From assembly GCF_008244685.1 (NCBI RefSeq), contig NZ_VTFT01000001.1:1467248-1531247 (forward strand): 64,000 bases of DNA, in the 5' to 3' direction. The DNA comes from Luteimonas viscosa (GTDB lineage Bacteria > Pseudomonadota > Gammaproteobacteria > Xanthomonadales > Xanthomonadaceae). Below, piece by piece: positions 54,118 to 62,436 of this stretch. The notes under the pieces were generated by a model, which worked only from the letters and a program-made list of their open reading frames with translations, was not told the origin of the DNA and ran no database searches. How positions within the stretch are numbered: position 1 is the stretch's first letter; every line of letters begins with the position of its first letter. Position numbers and translations under genes: made by a program.

Positions 54118-54423
54118 ATGGTGCTGTACGAAGTGAGCGCGCGGGTCGAACGCGGGATCGCGGGGGACTTTCTCGCATGGCTGCCCGGCCACGTGGAAAG
54201 GCTCCTCGCGCTGCCGGGCTTCGAGGCCGCCGAAGTGTTCGAAGTGGTGGAAACGCCGCCGGACGCCGGCCACCTGCTGCTGTGCGCGCACTACCGCCTG
54301 CGCGACGCCGCGGCGCTCGATGCGTACCTGCAGGAGCATGCGGCCAGGATGCGCGCCGAGAGCGCCGAACGCTTCGGCGACCGGGTGCGCGCCTCGCGCC
54401 GGGTGCTGCGGCCGGTCGGCTGA
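54118..54423 (+). CDS. DUF4286 family protein
   Basis: A 101-residue cytoplasmic protein of ferredoxin-like (dimeric alpha-beta barrel) appearance: MVLYEVSARVERGIAGDFLA, WLPGHVERLLALPGFEAAEV, then a beta strand HLLLCAHYRLRDAAALDAYL and RVLRPV. This matches DUF4286 in size and motif order. No catalytic residue is known. The GGAGGTGGCCG upstream contains a good Shine-Dalgarno. Likely cotranscribed with DUF3667. Confidence 0.82.
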   Translation: MVLYEVSARVERGIAGDFLAWLPGHVERLLALPGFEAAEVFEVVETPPDAGHLLLCAHYRLRDAAALDAYLQEHAARMRAESAERFGDRVRASRRVLRPVG

Positions 54424-54537
54424 CGCGCGCAGCGGCCTACCGCGCGCCCGCAGCGCCCGGAAAGGGGCCGATCGGGTAGCGGCCATGCTTGCGCGGCGAC
54501 CTCGCGCGCATGCGCGACGCCAGCAGCGGGAACCGGG

Positions 54538-55122
54538 TCAGGGCTCGACCCGGCGTCGCAGCCATGCGGCGCGCTGCGACGGCGGCTGCGCCATCAGGTC
54601 CGCGCGCAGGCGGTCGCGTTCCTGCGGCGGCGTGCGCTGCGCCAGCACGCCGAGGTCGGCGCGTGCCTGCGCCGGCAATGCGCGCAACGCATCGACCAGC
54701 CCATCGCGCTCGCCCGGCGCGACCTGGGCGAACAACGCGTGCAGTTGCGGCCAGTCGGCGCCCACTACCGGGCCCAGCAGCCAGCCGCGGCGGAGACCGG
54801 CATCGAGCGCGTCGAAACGCGCCCGCAGCGCCTGCTGCTCCGCGACCGGCAGCGCCTCGTAGGTCTCGCGCGCCGCGCGCATCCGCGCCCGCTCGTCCTC
54901 CGGCAGAGCGCGCCAGGCCGTCCAGGCTTCCCGGCGCTCGCGACGCAGCGGCGCCGGCAACGCATCCCAGGCCTCGGCCCGGCGCTGCAGCGCCGCGCGC
55001 TGGTCGGGCGTGAGCGCCGCGATGGCGCGTGCGCCCTCGCCGGCGGGTTGCGCGAGGGCGCCGCCGGCCAGCCACAGCGCCAGGCAGGCGCAAGCGACGC
55101 GGATGCGCTCACCGCGGCGCAT
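54538..55122 (-). CDS. DUF3106 family exported protein
   Basis: A 194-residue protein with a signal peptide (1-24, ending ALA). The rest is a helical Arg/Glu/Ala-rich chain with repeating units like ALPAPLRRERREAWTAW, ALPEDERARMRAARETY and ALPVAEQQALRARF, typical of DUF3106. The function is unknown. The start at 55122 (GGGAG six bases upstream) lies within the 3' end of the sigma-like gene (14-base overlap), so the two are translationally coupled and probably act together. Confidence 0.82.
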   Translation of the reverse strand: MRRGERIRVACACLALWLAGGALAQPAGEGARAIAALTPDQRAALQRRAEAWDALPAPLRRERREAWTAWRALPEDERARMRAARETYEALPVAEQQALRARFDALDAGLRRGWLLGPVVGADWPQLHALFAQVAPGERDGLVDALRALPAQARADLGVLAQRTPPQERDRLRADLMAQPPSQRAAWLRRRVEP

Positions 55123-56032
55123 CGGGCGCTCCCGCGGAGTCGTCGGCCGCGACCCCGTCCGCAGGCCGCGCCGTCGCGCCGTCCGCTTCGCCCAGCGCGC
55201 CCACCAGCCAGGCTTCGAATGCCGGATCGGCATCGTCGTCGAACGCACCGGTCGCCTGCGCGATCAGCAGCTCGAGGTCGCGATGGCTCTCCAGCGCCGT
55301 GGCGGGATCGAAGCGTGCGGCCGGCGTCGCGGCGGGCGGCAGTTCCTCCGTCTGGATGCGCGCGCCGCCAGCGGCAGGCGGGGGCGCGATCCACGGCCCC
55401 CACCAGGTGGCCGCCAGCGCCGCGGCGGTGAGCACCAGGACGGCGATCGTGGCCGGCCAGACCCAGCCGGCACGCGTCCCGGCCGGGGTGGAAGGCTTTG
55501 CGGGCGGCGGACGGATCCCGTCGCGCAGCATCGCGATCCGCTCCAGGCGCTCCGGCGGCAGGGCGCGCACCGCCTGCTGCGCCGCCGTCGACAGCGCGCG
55601 CCACGCGTCCGGATCGGCAACGCCGTCGTCGCGGTGCGGCAAGGCCCGCTGCAGGGCAAGGCGGTAGGTCGGACGGGCGATGCCCAGCACCGCCGCGGCT
55701 TCGGATTCGGCCAGTCCCGCGACCAGCCGCAGCAACAGGGCAGCGCGGGGACCGCTCCCGAGCGCGGCGACATGCGCGGGGGCGGCGTCGGGGGCGACGC
55801 GCACGGTGGCACGCAGCTGCGGCGCGGCCAGCAGCATCGCCCAGAAGCGGCGCGGCCATTCGGCGAAGGCGATGCCGGCGGCCACCTCGCGGAATCCGCG
55901 CAGGGTGGAGGCCAGGGCCATGTCCCCCGCCTCCCCGTTTCCGCCCTGCCACTCCGCGAACACCACCCCCCGGCGCTCGACGCCGCGCAGGAAGGCAGTC
56001 AGGGCGGCATGGGCCGCGGCGGGATCGTTCAA
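55109..56032 (-). CDS. Sigma-region-4-like protein with a membrane segment
   Basis: About 307 residues. An N-terminal helical part (LTAFLRGVERRGVVFAEWQ) precedes a helix-turn-helix resembling sigma region 4 or extracytoplasmic-function sigma C-termini (GPRAALLLRLVAGLAESEAA, VLGIARPTYRLALQRAL). I see no recognisable region 2, so it may not be an active sigma factor. One membrane helix (VWPATIAVLVLTAAALAATW) and an acidic tail follow. The start is unclear: there is no in-frame ATG near the N-terminus. A TTG at 56032 is proposed, overlapping the stop of a short upstream reading frame; a TTG at 56158 is possible. It is coupled to DUF3106. Confidence 0.6.
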   Translation of the reverse strand: MNDPAAAHAALTAFLRGVERRGVVFAEWQGGNGEAGDMALASTLRGFREVAAGIAFAEWPRRFWAMLLAAPQLRATVRVAPDAAPAHVAALGSGPRAALLLRLVAGLAESEAAAVLGIARPTYRLALQRALPHRDDGVADPDAWRALSTAAQQAVRALPPERLERIAMLRDGIRPPPAKPSTPAGTRAGWVWPATIAVLVLTAAALAATWWGPWIAPPPAAGGARIQTEELPPAATPAARFDPATALESHRDLELLIAQATGAFDDDADPAFEAWLVGALGEADGATARPADGVAADDSAGAPDAPR

Positions 56033-56241
56033 GGGGAAGACGCCATCGTTTCCGGGCCCCGGGGCGGCCCGACGCGCGCCATGATACGTGCGTCGCCACG
56101 GCCATCGGGGACTTGACGGGCGTCTCACTCGATGATCCAGAAGCGCTTTTGCGGGCAAACGTTGTGCACATGCGTCGCGAAACCGTCATTTCGGGGGGCC
56201 GTGAAGCGCTGTTGACCATTGTGAAGGCTTTGTTTCACGCC

Positions 56242-56376
56242 TAACTGTTTGATTTTTCAGATAAATGGTCGATTGGCGCTTTTTTCGCCAACCCGGGCTT
56301 TCACGCACAGGGCGAGGCCAAAAACACGCTGTGGATGCGCTCGTGCACAGGGTTATCCACACAAATTGTGGATAAG
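56242..56376. promoter_or_regulatory. AT-rich gap with two perfect inverted DnaA boxes upstream of priA
   Basis: Within the 56159-56501 gap, 56242-56287 is strikingly AT-rich for this window. Downstream, TTATCCACA (56353-56361) and its complement TGTGGATAA (56367-56375) are two exact consensus DnaA boxes five bases apart in inverted orientation. Weaker matches are TGTGGATGC (56330-56338) and TTGTGCACA (56162-56170). It could mark DnaA control of priA, a DnaA-titration site or, less likely, an origin. Nothing else is evident in the gap except the priA -10. Confidence 0.7.
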
Positions 56377-56489
56377 GGGAAAATCCTTTGCCGCCATCCA
56401 CTTGCAGCCGGAACGTCCACCGCAGGACAACTCTGGCGCGCAAGTCCGGCTGCGGCGCGGGCGGGGCGCGACCTGCGGGCGGCAGGCCC

Positions 56490-56495
56490 TAGACT
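56490..56495 (+). promoter_or_regulatory. -10 hexamer TAGACT of a probable leaderless priA transcript
   Basis: TAGACT ends six bases before the GTG start of priA at 56502. No Shine-Dalgarno sequence is present. Confidence 0.45.
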
Positions 56496-56501
56496 TCTTC
56501 G

Positions 56502-58733
56502 GTGTCCGATGCCCACGCTCCCGTGTTCCAGGTCGCCCTGCCGCTGCCGCTGCCGCGGCTGTTCGATTACGCCGCGCCCGCGGGCCGGGCGCCGGGCACC
56601 GACGACATCGGCCGCCGCGTGCGGGTGCCGTTCGGACCGCGCGAGCTGGTCGGTGTGGTCGCGGCAGTCGGCGCAGCGGCACCCGGTTCGCCCGAGCTGC
56701 GCGCCGTCCTCGCCCGGCTCGACGAGCAGCCGCTGCTGCACGGCGAACTGCTCGACTCGCTGCACTGGCTGGCGCGCTATACCCACGCTCCGCTCGGCGA
56801 GGTGCTGGCCACCGCCCTGCCTGCGGCGCTGCGCCGGGGCGAACCGCTGCCGGACACCCACGCCTGGGCCTGGCGCCTGACCGAAGCCGGGGCCACCGCG
56901 CTGAGCGGGCTGCGCCAGGGCACGCGCCCGCGGCGGCTGGCCGAACTGCTGCACGACGCCGGGCGCGACGAGGACGCGCTCGACGCCGCGCTGGAAGACT
57001 GGCGCGGCGCCGCGCGTTCACTGGCCAGACGCGGCTACGCCGAGCGCGTCGCGATGCCCGCTTCGCAGCTCGCGCCGATGCCGGCCCCCGGCCCGACACC
57101 CCACCCCGAGCAGCAGGCGGCGATCGAGGCCGTGCGCGATGCCGGCGGGTTCGCACCGCTGCTGCTCGACGGCGTCACCGGCAGCGGCAAGACCGAGGTC
57201 TACCTGCACGCGATCGCCGACTGCCTCGCGCGCGGCCGCCAGGCGCTGGTGCTGGTGCCGGAGATCGGGCTTACCCCGCAGTTGCTGGCGCGCTTCCGCG
57301 CGCGCCTGGGCGTACCGGTGCACGCCACCCATTCCGGGCTCAACGACGGCGAACGCGCGCGCACCTGGGCCGCGGCCTGGCGCGGCGAGGCGCGGGTGGT
57401 GGTCGGCACGCGCTCGGCGGTGTTCACGCCGCTGCCCGACGCCGGCCTGATCGTGGTCGACGAGGAACACGACGGCAGCTACAAGCAGCAGGACGGCATC
57501 CGCTACCACGCCCGCGACTTCGCCCTGGTGCGCGGCAAGGCGCTGGGCGTGCCGGTGCTGCTGGGCAGCGCGACGCCCTCGCTGGAAACCCTGCACAACG
57601 CCACCACCGGCGGGCGCTACGGCTACCTGCGCCTGTCGCAGCGCGCCGGCGACGCCAAGCCGCCGGCAGTGCGGGTGATGGACGTGCGCAAGCGTCCGCT
57701 GGAGGCCGGGCTGTCGGCGCAGATGCTCGAGGCCATCCGCACCGCACTTGCCGACGGAGGCCAGGTGCTGGTGTTCCGCAACCGCCGCGGCTACGCCCCG
57801 GTGCTGTTGTGCCACGACTGCGGCTGGAGCGCGCAGTGCCCGCGCTGCGGCACGCCCGAGGTCGGCCGGCCGATGACCGTGCACGCGCACGGCCGGCGCC
57901 TGCAATGCCATCACTGCGGCCATCGCAGGGCGGCGCCGCCGGCATGCCCGGACTGCGCCGGCCTCGCGCTGCAGCCGCAGGGCGTGGGCACCGAGCGCAT
58001 CGAGGAGGTCCTCGCGGCGAAGTTCGAAGGGGTACCGGTGCTGCGCATCGACCGCGGCAGCACCCAGCGCAGGGACGGGCTGGCGACGCTGCTGGGGGGG
58101 ATCGGCGAGCGGCCCGGCATCCTGATCGGCACCCAGATGCTGGCCAAGGGCCACGACCTGCCGAACCTCACCCTGGTGTGCGTGGTCGGCATCGACGAGG
58201 GGCTGTTCTCGGCGGATTTCCGCTCGCACGAGAAGCTGGCGCAGCTGCTGATCCAGGTCGCCGGACGCGCCGGACGCGCGCAGCGCGCGGGACAGGTGCT
58301 GCTGCAGACCCACCATCCCGACCACCCCCTGCTGGCGACGCTGATCGACGGCGGCTACCACGCCTTCGCCGCGGAGGAGCTGGCGCAGCGCGAGGCCGCC
58401 GGCTTCCCGCCGTTCGCGCACCTGGCGTTGCTGCGCGCCGAGGCCAAGCACGCGGGACCGCCGCTGGCGTTCCTGCAGGCGGCGAAGCAGTGCCTGGCGC
58501 CGGCCCGCGCAGGCGAGACCCGCCCGGCCCAGGACGCGCCGGCGCTCAGCGGTCCGATGCCGGCGCCGATGCCGCGCCGCGCCGGCATGCATCGCGCGCA
58601 GCTGCTGCTGTCCGCGCCGTCGCGCCGCAGCCTGCATGCCGCACTCGAGGCGGCGTTGCCGCCGATCCATGCCCTGCCCGAGGCGCGCAAGGTGCGCTGG
58701 TCGCTGGATGTCGACCCGGTGGACCTGTACTGA
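56502..58733 (+). CDS. priA: Primosomal replication protein PriA helicase
   Basis: A 743-residue superfamily-2 DNA helicase that restarts stalled replication forks. The N-terminal DNA-binding domain (about 8-110) begins FQVALPLPLPRLFDYAAP. Walker A is DGVTGSGKTEVY, and the DEEH box is VVDEEHDGSYKQQDG. Eight cysteines in CHDCGWSAQCPRCGTP and CHHCGHRRAAPPACPDC bind two zincs. The helicase motif V-VI region ends in QVAGRAGRAQRAGQVLLQT. The start is a GTG. It is convergent with the NYN gene (12-base gap). Confidence 0.96.
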   Translation: MSDAHAPVFQVALPLPLPRLFDYAAPAGRAPGTDDIGRRVRVPFGPRELVGVVAAVGAAAPGSPELRAVLARLDEQPLLHGELLDSLHWLARYTHAPLGEVLATALPAALRRGEPLPDTHAWAWRLTEAGATALSGLRQGTRPRRLAELLHDAGRDEDALDAALEDWRGAARSLARRGYAERVAMPASQLAPMPAPGPTPHPEQQAAIEAVRDAGGFAPLLLDGVTGSGKTEVYLHAIADCLARGRQALVLVPEIGLTPQLLARFRARLGVPVHATHSGLNDGERARTWAAAWRGEARVVVGTRSAVFTPLPDAGLIVVDEEHDGSYKQQDGIRYHARDFALVRGKALGVPVLLGSATPSLETLHNATTGGRYGYLRLSQRAGDAKPPAVRVMDVRKRPLEAGLSAQMLEAIRTALADGGQVLVFRNRRGYAPVLLCHDCGWSAQCPRCGTPEVGRPMTVHAHGRRLQCHHCGHRRAAPPACPDCAGLALQPQGVGTERIEEVLAAKFEGVPVLRIDRGSTQRRDGLATLLGGIGERPGILIGTQMLAKGHDLPNLTLVCVVGIDEGLFSADFRSHEKLAQLLIQVAGRAGRAQRAGQVLLQTHHPDHPLLATLIDGGYHAFAAEELAQREAAGFPPFAHLALLRAEAKHAGPPLAFLQAAKQCLAPARAGETRPAQDAPALSGPMPAPMPRRAGMHRAQLLLSAPSRRSLHAALEAALPPIHALPEARKVRWSLDVDPVDLY

Positions 58734-58745
58734 GGCGCGCGCAGG

Positions 58746-59483
58746 TCAGCCGGCGGCCTTGCCCCGCGGCTTGTCGCGCACGAACACCATCTGTCCCTGC
58801 CGGCGCACCTCGAACAGGCCGATCGCCTCGACCAGGTCGCTGAGCTTGCGGTAGCCGTAGTTGCGCGGATCGAACGAGGCCTGGTTGCCGATCTGCTGGC
58901 CGACCTGGCCCAGGTGCGACCAGCCGTCGTCGTCGGCGGCCGATTCCACCGCGCTGCGCAGCAATTGCAGCAGGCGGCCGTCGCCGCGCAGCTGTTTCAG
59001 GGTGCGTGGCTTGCTGGCCGAAGGCGCCGCGTCCGCTGCCACGCCCGGCGCGCCCAGCGCCTCGACGTAGGTGAACTTCGAGCAGGCGTTGACGAAGGGC
59101 TTGGGCGTCTTCTGCTCGCCGAAGCCGTAGACCTTCACGCCTTCGGTCAGCAGCCGCATCACCAGCGGGGTGAAATCGGCATCGCTGGAGACGATGGCGA
59201 AGGCGTCGAGCTTGCCGGCGTAGAGCAGGTCCATCGCGTCGATCACCATCGCCATGTCCGAGGCGTTCTTGCCGGTCGAGTAGTCGAACTGCTGGATCGG
59301 CCGGATCGCGTACTCGTGCAGCACCGCCTCCCAGGCCTTGATGTGCGGGTTCTTCCAGTTGCCGTAGGCGCGGCGCACGTTGGCGACGCCGTGGCGCGCG
59401 ACCTCGTTGAGGATCGCGTCGATCTTGGCCGCGGGCGCGTTGTCGGCGTCGACCAGCAGCGCGATGCGTCGTTCGATGTCCAT
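58746..59483 (-). CDS. NYN-domain nuclease-like protein with a C-terminal LOTUS/OST-HTH domain
   Basis: A 245-residue protein. Residues about 5-150 are a PIN-like NYN domain with acidic positions for metal: ALLVDADNAP (Asp12, Asp14), NASDMAMVIDAMDLLY, and IVSSDADFTPL. Residues about 170-240 match a LOTUS/OST-HTH RNA-binding domain (WSHLGQVGQQIGNQ, NYGYRKLSDLVEAIGLFEV). This combination, as in LabA/MARF1-like proteins, suggests an RNase or RNA-binding factor. The start MDIERRIALLVDADN is the family N-terminus. Confidence 0.88.
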   Translation of the reverse strand: MDIERRIALLVDADNAPAAKIDAILNEVARHGVANVRRAYGNWKNPHIKAWEAVLHEYAIRPIQQFDYSTGKNASDMAMVIDAMDLLYAGKLDAFAIVSSDADFTPLVMRLLTEGVKVYGFGEQKTPKPFVNACSKFTYVEALGAPGVAADAAPSASKPRTLKQLRGDGRLLQLLRSAVESAADDDGWSHLGQVGQQIGNQASFDPRNYGYRKLSDLVEAIGLFEVRRQGQMVFVRDKPRGKAAG

Positions 59484-59612
59484 CCGTTCGTCCCGTGGTC
59501 GATGTCGCACGGATTATCGAGCGCGGCCGGGCGACAATACAAATGCGGCCCGTCGCTACGGCCCTGCTCTCGCGCCCTGGTTTCCCTCGGTCTTCGGTCC
59601 CTCTTTTCGTTC

Positions 59613-59688
59613 CTGTCATCCCGAGTGCAGCGAAGGATCCGCTTCGATGCGCCGGACACCGTATCCCTCGCTGCGCCCGGGATGACAG
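59613..59688. repeat. 76-bp element with inverted CTGTCATCCCG ends
   Basis: The ends CTGTCATCCCG and CGGGATGACAG are perfect inverted 11-mers; pairing continues imperfectly inward through GCAGCGAAGGAT and ATCCCTCGCTGCG. It lies in the NYN-transporter gap. Elements with this end sequence are widespread in bacterial genomes as non-autonomous repeats. Confidence 0.8.
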
Positions 59689-59760
59689 GAGCCCGTGGGC
59701 AGATGATCCAGCCGCCGGAACAGGCCAGAATGCCGCGGTCCCGGCCCCAGTGAGCACCGC

Positions 59761-61080
59761 ATGCAGACCGAACCACGCGCCGCCATGACGCCCGCGCAGC
59801 GCCTTCGCAGCATCTTCAGCGGCTCGGTCGGCAACCTCGTCGAGTGGTACGACTGGTACGTCTACGCGGCGTTCTCGCTGTACTTCGCCGAGGTCTTCTT
59901 CCCGGACGGCGACCGCACCAGCCAGTTGCTCAGGACCGCGGCGATCTTCGCGGTCGGCTTCCTGATGCGTCCGCTCGGCGCCTGGATGCTCGGGCGCTAC
60001 GCCGACCGCCACGGCCGCAAGCGGGCGCTGATGCTGTCGGTGGTGATGATGTGCGGCGGCTCCCTGCTCATCGCCTGCACACCCGGCTACGAGACCATCG
60101 GCATCGCCGCGCCGGTGCTGCTGGTACTGGCACGGCTGCTGCAGGGCCTGAGCGTGGGTGGCGAATACGGGACCTCCGCGACCTACCTGAGCGAGGTCGC
60201 CACGCGCGAACACCGCGGCTTCTGGTCGAGCTTCCAGTACGTGACCCTGGTGATGGGCCACCTGGTCGCGCTGGGCGTGCTGATCTCGCTGCAGCGCGTA
60301 TTCCTGACCGAAGAGCAATTGCGCGACTGGGGTTGGCGGATCCCGTTCGTGATCGGCGCGGTCGCGGCCGTCGTGGCCCTGTGGCTGCGGCGGACGATGG
60401 TCGAAAGCGAATCGTTCCAGCGCGCCGAGGCGCAAGCCTCCAACGCCACCGATGCGCGCCAGGGCACGCTGCGCGAACTCGCGCGACATCCGCGCGCGGT
60501 GCTGACCGTCATCGGCCTGACCATGGGCGGCACGCTGGCGTTCTACACGTACACCACCTACGTGCACAAGTTCATGGTCAACAGCGCCGGCATCGCCAAC
60601 GAGACCGCGAGCCTGATCAACGCCGCGACGCTGTTCGTGTACATGCTGCTGCAGCCGCTGGTCGGCGCGCTGTCGGACCGGATCGGGCGGCGGCCGATCC
60701 TGATCGGCTTCGGCGTGCTCGGCGTGCTGTGCACCTGGCCGATCCTGAGCAGCCTGCAGGACGCCAGCCCGCTGCAGGCGTTCTGGCTGATCCTGGCCGC
60801 GCTGGTGATCGTCAGCGGCTACACCGCGATCAACGCGGTGGTGAAGGCCGAACTGTTCCCGGTCGAGGTGCGCGCGCTCGGCGTCGGCCTGCCCTACGCG
60901 CTGACCGTGGCGCTGTTCGGCGGTACCGCCGAGTACGTGGCGCTGTGGTTCAAGGGCATCGGCATGGAACGCGGCTTCTTCTGGTACGTCACCGCCTGCA
61001 TCGGCGTGTCGCTGCTGGTCTACCTGCGCATGCCGGACACGCGCGCGGCCTCGCAGATCGACCGCGACGGTACGTGCTGA
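59761..61080 (+). CDS. MFS transporter of the metabolite:H+ symporter family (KgtP-like)
   Basis: A 439-residue protein with 12 predicted helices. The MHS-family signatures are strong: GNLVEWYDWYVYAAFSLYFA after the N-terminus, RPLGAWMLGRYADRHGRK in the helix 2-3 loop, and LLQGLSVGGEYGTSATYLSE. These closely resemble the alpha-ketoglutarate permease KgtP, so uptake of 2-oxoglutarate or another dicarboxylate is likely. The symbol is withheld because MHS members differ in substrate. Confidence 0.88.
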   Translation: MQTEPRAAMTPAQRLRSIFSGSVGNLVEWYDWYVYAAFSLYFAEVFFPDGDRTSQLLRTAAIFAVGFLMRPLGAWMLGRYADRHGRKRALMLSVVMMCGGSLLIACTPGYETIGIAAPVLLVLARLLQGLSVGGEYGTSATYLSEVATREHRGFWSSFQYVTLVMGHLVALGVLISLQRVFLTEEQLRDWGWRIPFVIGAVAAVVALWLRRTMVESESFQRAEAQASNATDARQGTLRELARHPRAVLTVIGLTMGGTLAFYTYTTYVHKFMVNSAGIANETASLINAATLFVYMLLQPLVGALSDRIGRRPILIGFGVLGVLCTWPILSSLQDASPLQAFWLILAALVIVSGYTAINAVVKAELFPVEVRALGVGLPYALTVALFGGTAEYVALWFKGIGMERGFFWYVTACIGVSLLVYLRMPDTRAASQIDRDGTC

Positions 61081-61152
61081 AACCGTTACGGCAGCGCAAC
61101 GGCGGATGCGCGACAATACGCGCATCCCTCATCGAACCGACCGCACGCCCAC

Positions 61153-62100
61153 ATGCCGACCCAGCTCGAACAGCTCCGCGCCCTGTCCACCGTCGTCGCC
61201 GACACCGGCGACATCGAGGCCATCGCCCGTTTCAAGCCGATGGACGCCACCACCAATCCCTCGCTGCTGCTCAAGGCCGCCTCGCTGCCGGCCTATGCCG
61301 CGCACCTGGACGCGGCCGTGTCCGGCGCGGGCGGCAGCGGCGAGGCCCGCGTGGCCGACGCCGGCGACCGCCTCTCGGTGGCGATCGGCGGCGAGATCCT
61401 CAAGCTGATCCCCGGGCGCGTCTCCACCGAGGTCGACGCACGCCTGAGCTTCGACACCGAAGCCACCATCGCCAAGGCGCACCGGCTGGTCGAGCTCTAC
61501 AGCCAGGCCGGCATCGGCACCGATCGCCTGCTGATCAAGATCGCCTCGACCTGGGAAGGCATCCGCGCCGCCGAACGGCTCGAGCGCGAGGGCATCCACT
61601 GCAACCTCACCCTGCTGTTCTCGTTCGCGCAGGCGGTGGCCTGCGCCGAGGCCGGCGTGTTCCTGATCTCGCCCTTCGTCGGCCGCATCCTCGACTGGCA
61701 CCTGGCCAACGGCATGGCCAGGCCGGCCACGCCGCAGGACGATCCGGGCGTGGAGTCGGTGACCAGCATCTGGAACTACTACAAGCGCCACGGCTACGAC
61801 ACCGTGGTGATGGGCGCGAGCTTCCGCAACACCGGCGAAGTGCTGGCGCTGGCCGGCTGCGACCGCCTGACGATCTCGCCCGACCTGCTCGGCGCGCTGG
61901 AAGAGTCCGACGCGACCGTCGAGCGCGCGCTGGTCGACGCGGGCGAACGTGGCGACAAGCCCGCCGCGCTCGACGAAGCCGCGTTCCGCTGGCAGCACAA
62001 CGAGGACGCGATGGCGACCGAGAAGCTGGCCCAGGGCATCCGCAATTTCGCCGCCGACCAGCGCAAGCTCGAGGCGCAGCTGGCGGCGAAGCTCGGCTGA
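61153..62100 (+). CDS. tal: Transaldolase (TalB type)
   Basis: A 315-residue class I aldolase of the non-oxidative pentose phosphate pathway, exchanging dihydroxyacetone units between sedoheptulose 7-phosphate and glyceraldehyde 3-phosphate. It has the N-terminal [13 protein letters not shown], the Schiff-base Lys129 in [17 protein letters not shown], and [19 protein letters not shown]. The length fits the TalA/TalB subfamily (about 316). No partner gene is adjacent; ndh lies 336 bases downstream across a repeat-containing gap. Confidence 0.96.
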   Translation: MPTQLEQLRALSTVVADTGDIEAIARFKPMDATTNPSLLLKAASLPAYAAHLDAAVSGAGGSGEARVADAGDRLSVAIGGEILKLIPGRVSTEVDARLSFDTEATIAKAHRLVELYSQAGIGTDRLLIKIASTWEGIRAAERLEREGIHCNLTLLFSFAQAVACAEAGVFLISPFVGRILDWHLANGMARPATPQDDPGVESVTSIWNYYKRHGYDTVVMGASFRNTGEVLALAGCDRLTISPDLLGALEESDATVERALVDAGERGDKPAALDEAAFRWQHNEDAMATEKLAQGIRNFAADQRKLEAQLAAKLG

Positions 62101-62210
62101 TCCCGGACCAGTGCACCAGCGCGCGGCAGCTGCAGTGCGCCATCGCCGCCACGCCGCTTCCTTGCGAGTCATGATACGGCGAGGCGTCGACCCACGAAGA
62201 CCCGCCTGCT

Positions 62211-62250
62211 CCCTCTCCCGCTTGCGGGAGAGGGTCGGGGTGAGGGCCGG
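62211..62250. repeat. Intergenic hairpin repeat (CCCTCTCCCGC type)
   Basis: Perfect 11-bp arms CCCTCTCCCGC/GCGGGAGAGGG around TT (62211-62234), followed by TCGGGGTGAGGGCC. Same family as the element at 4452-4496. Confidence 0.8.
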
Positions 62251-62423
62251 GACGCAGCGCGTTGCCTCCGCGTCTCCGGCACGCCTCCTCCGCCTGCGGC
62301 ATCCGTCGACCGCAAGCGCTGGAACCGCCAAGCGCAACCCTTCGCCGCAGGAGTGCGAACAGCCCGCGACCGTATCGTGGCACCCGCTCGGCCGGGTCCA
62401 CAGGATCTTGCGGCGTCCGTGCC

Positions 62424-62429
62424 TAGAAT
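62424..62429 (+). promoter_or_regulatory. -10 hexamer TAGAAT of a probable leaderless ndh transcript
   Basis: TAGAAT ends seven bases before the ATG at 62437. No Shine-Dalgarno lies between. Confidence 0.5.
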
Positions 62430-62436
62430 CGACCGC

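Larger units (their letters stand above)
62101..62436. other. Intergenic region between tal and ndh
   Basis: A 336-base gap. It holds the 62211-62250 repeat and, at its right end, the ndh -10 hexamer. No start codon with a plausible small gene and no T-run terminator after tal were found. Confidence 0.5.

Noticed and set aside
56159-56501. Chromosomal origin of replication
   Set aside because: Only two perfect DnaA boxes are present, and dnaA, dnaN, rpmH or mnmG are not adjacent. A regulatory or titration role is more economical.
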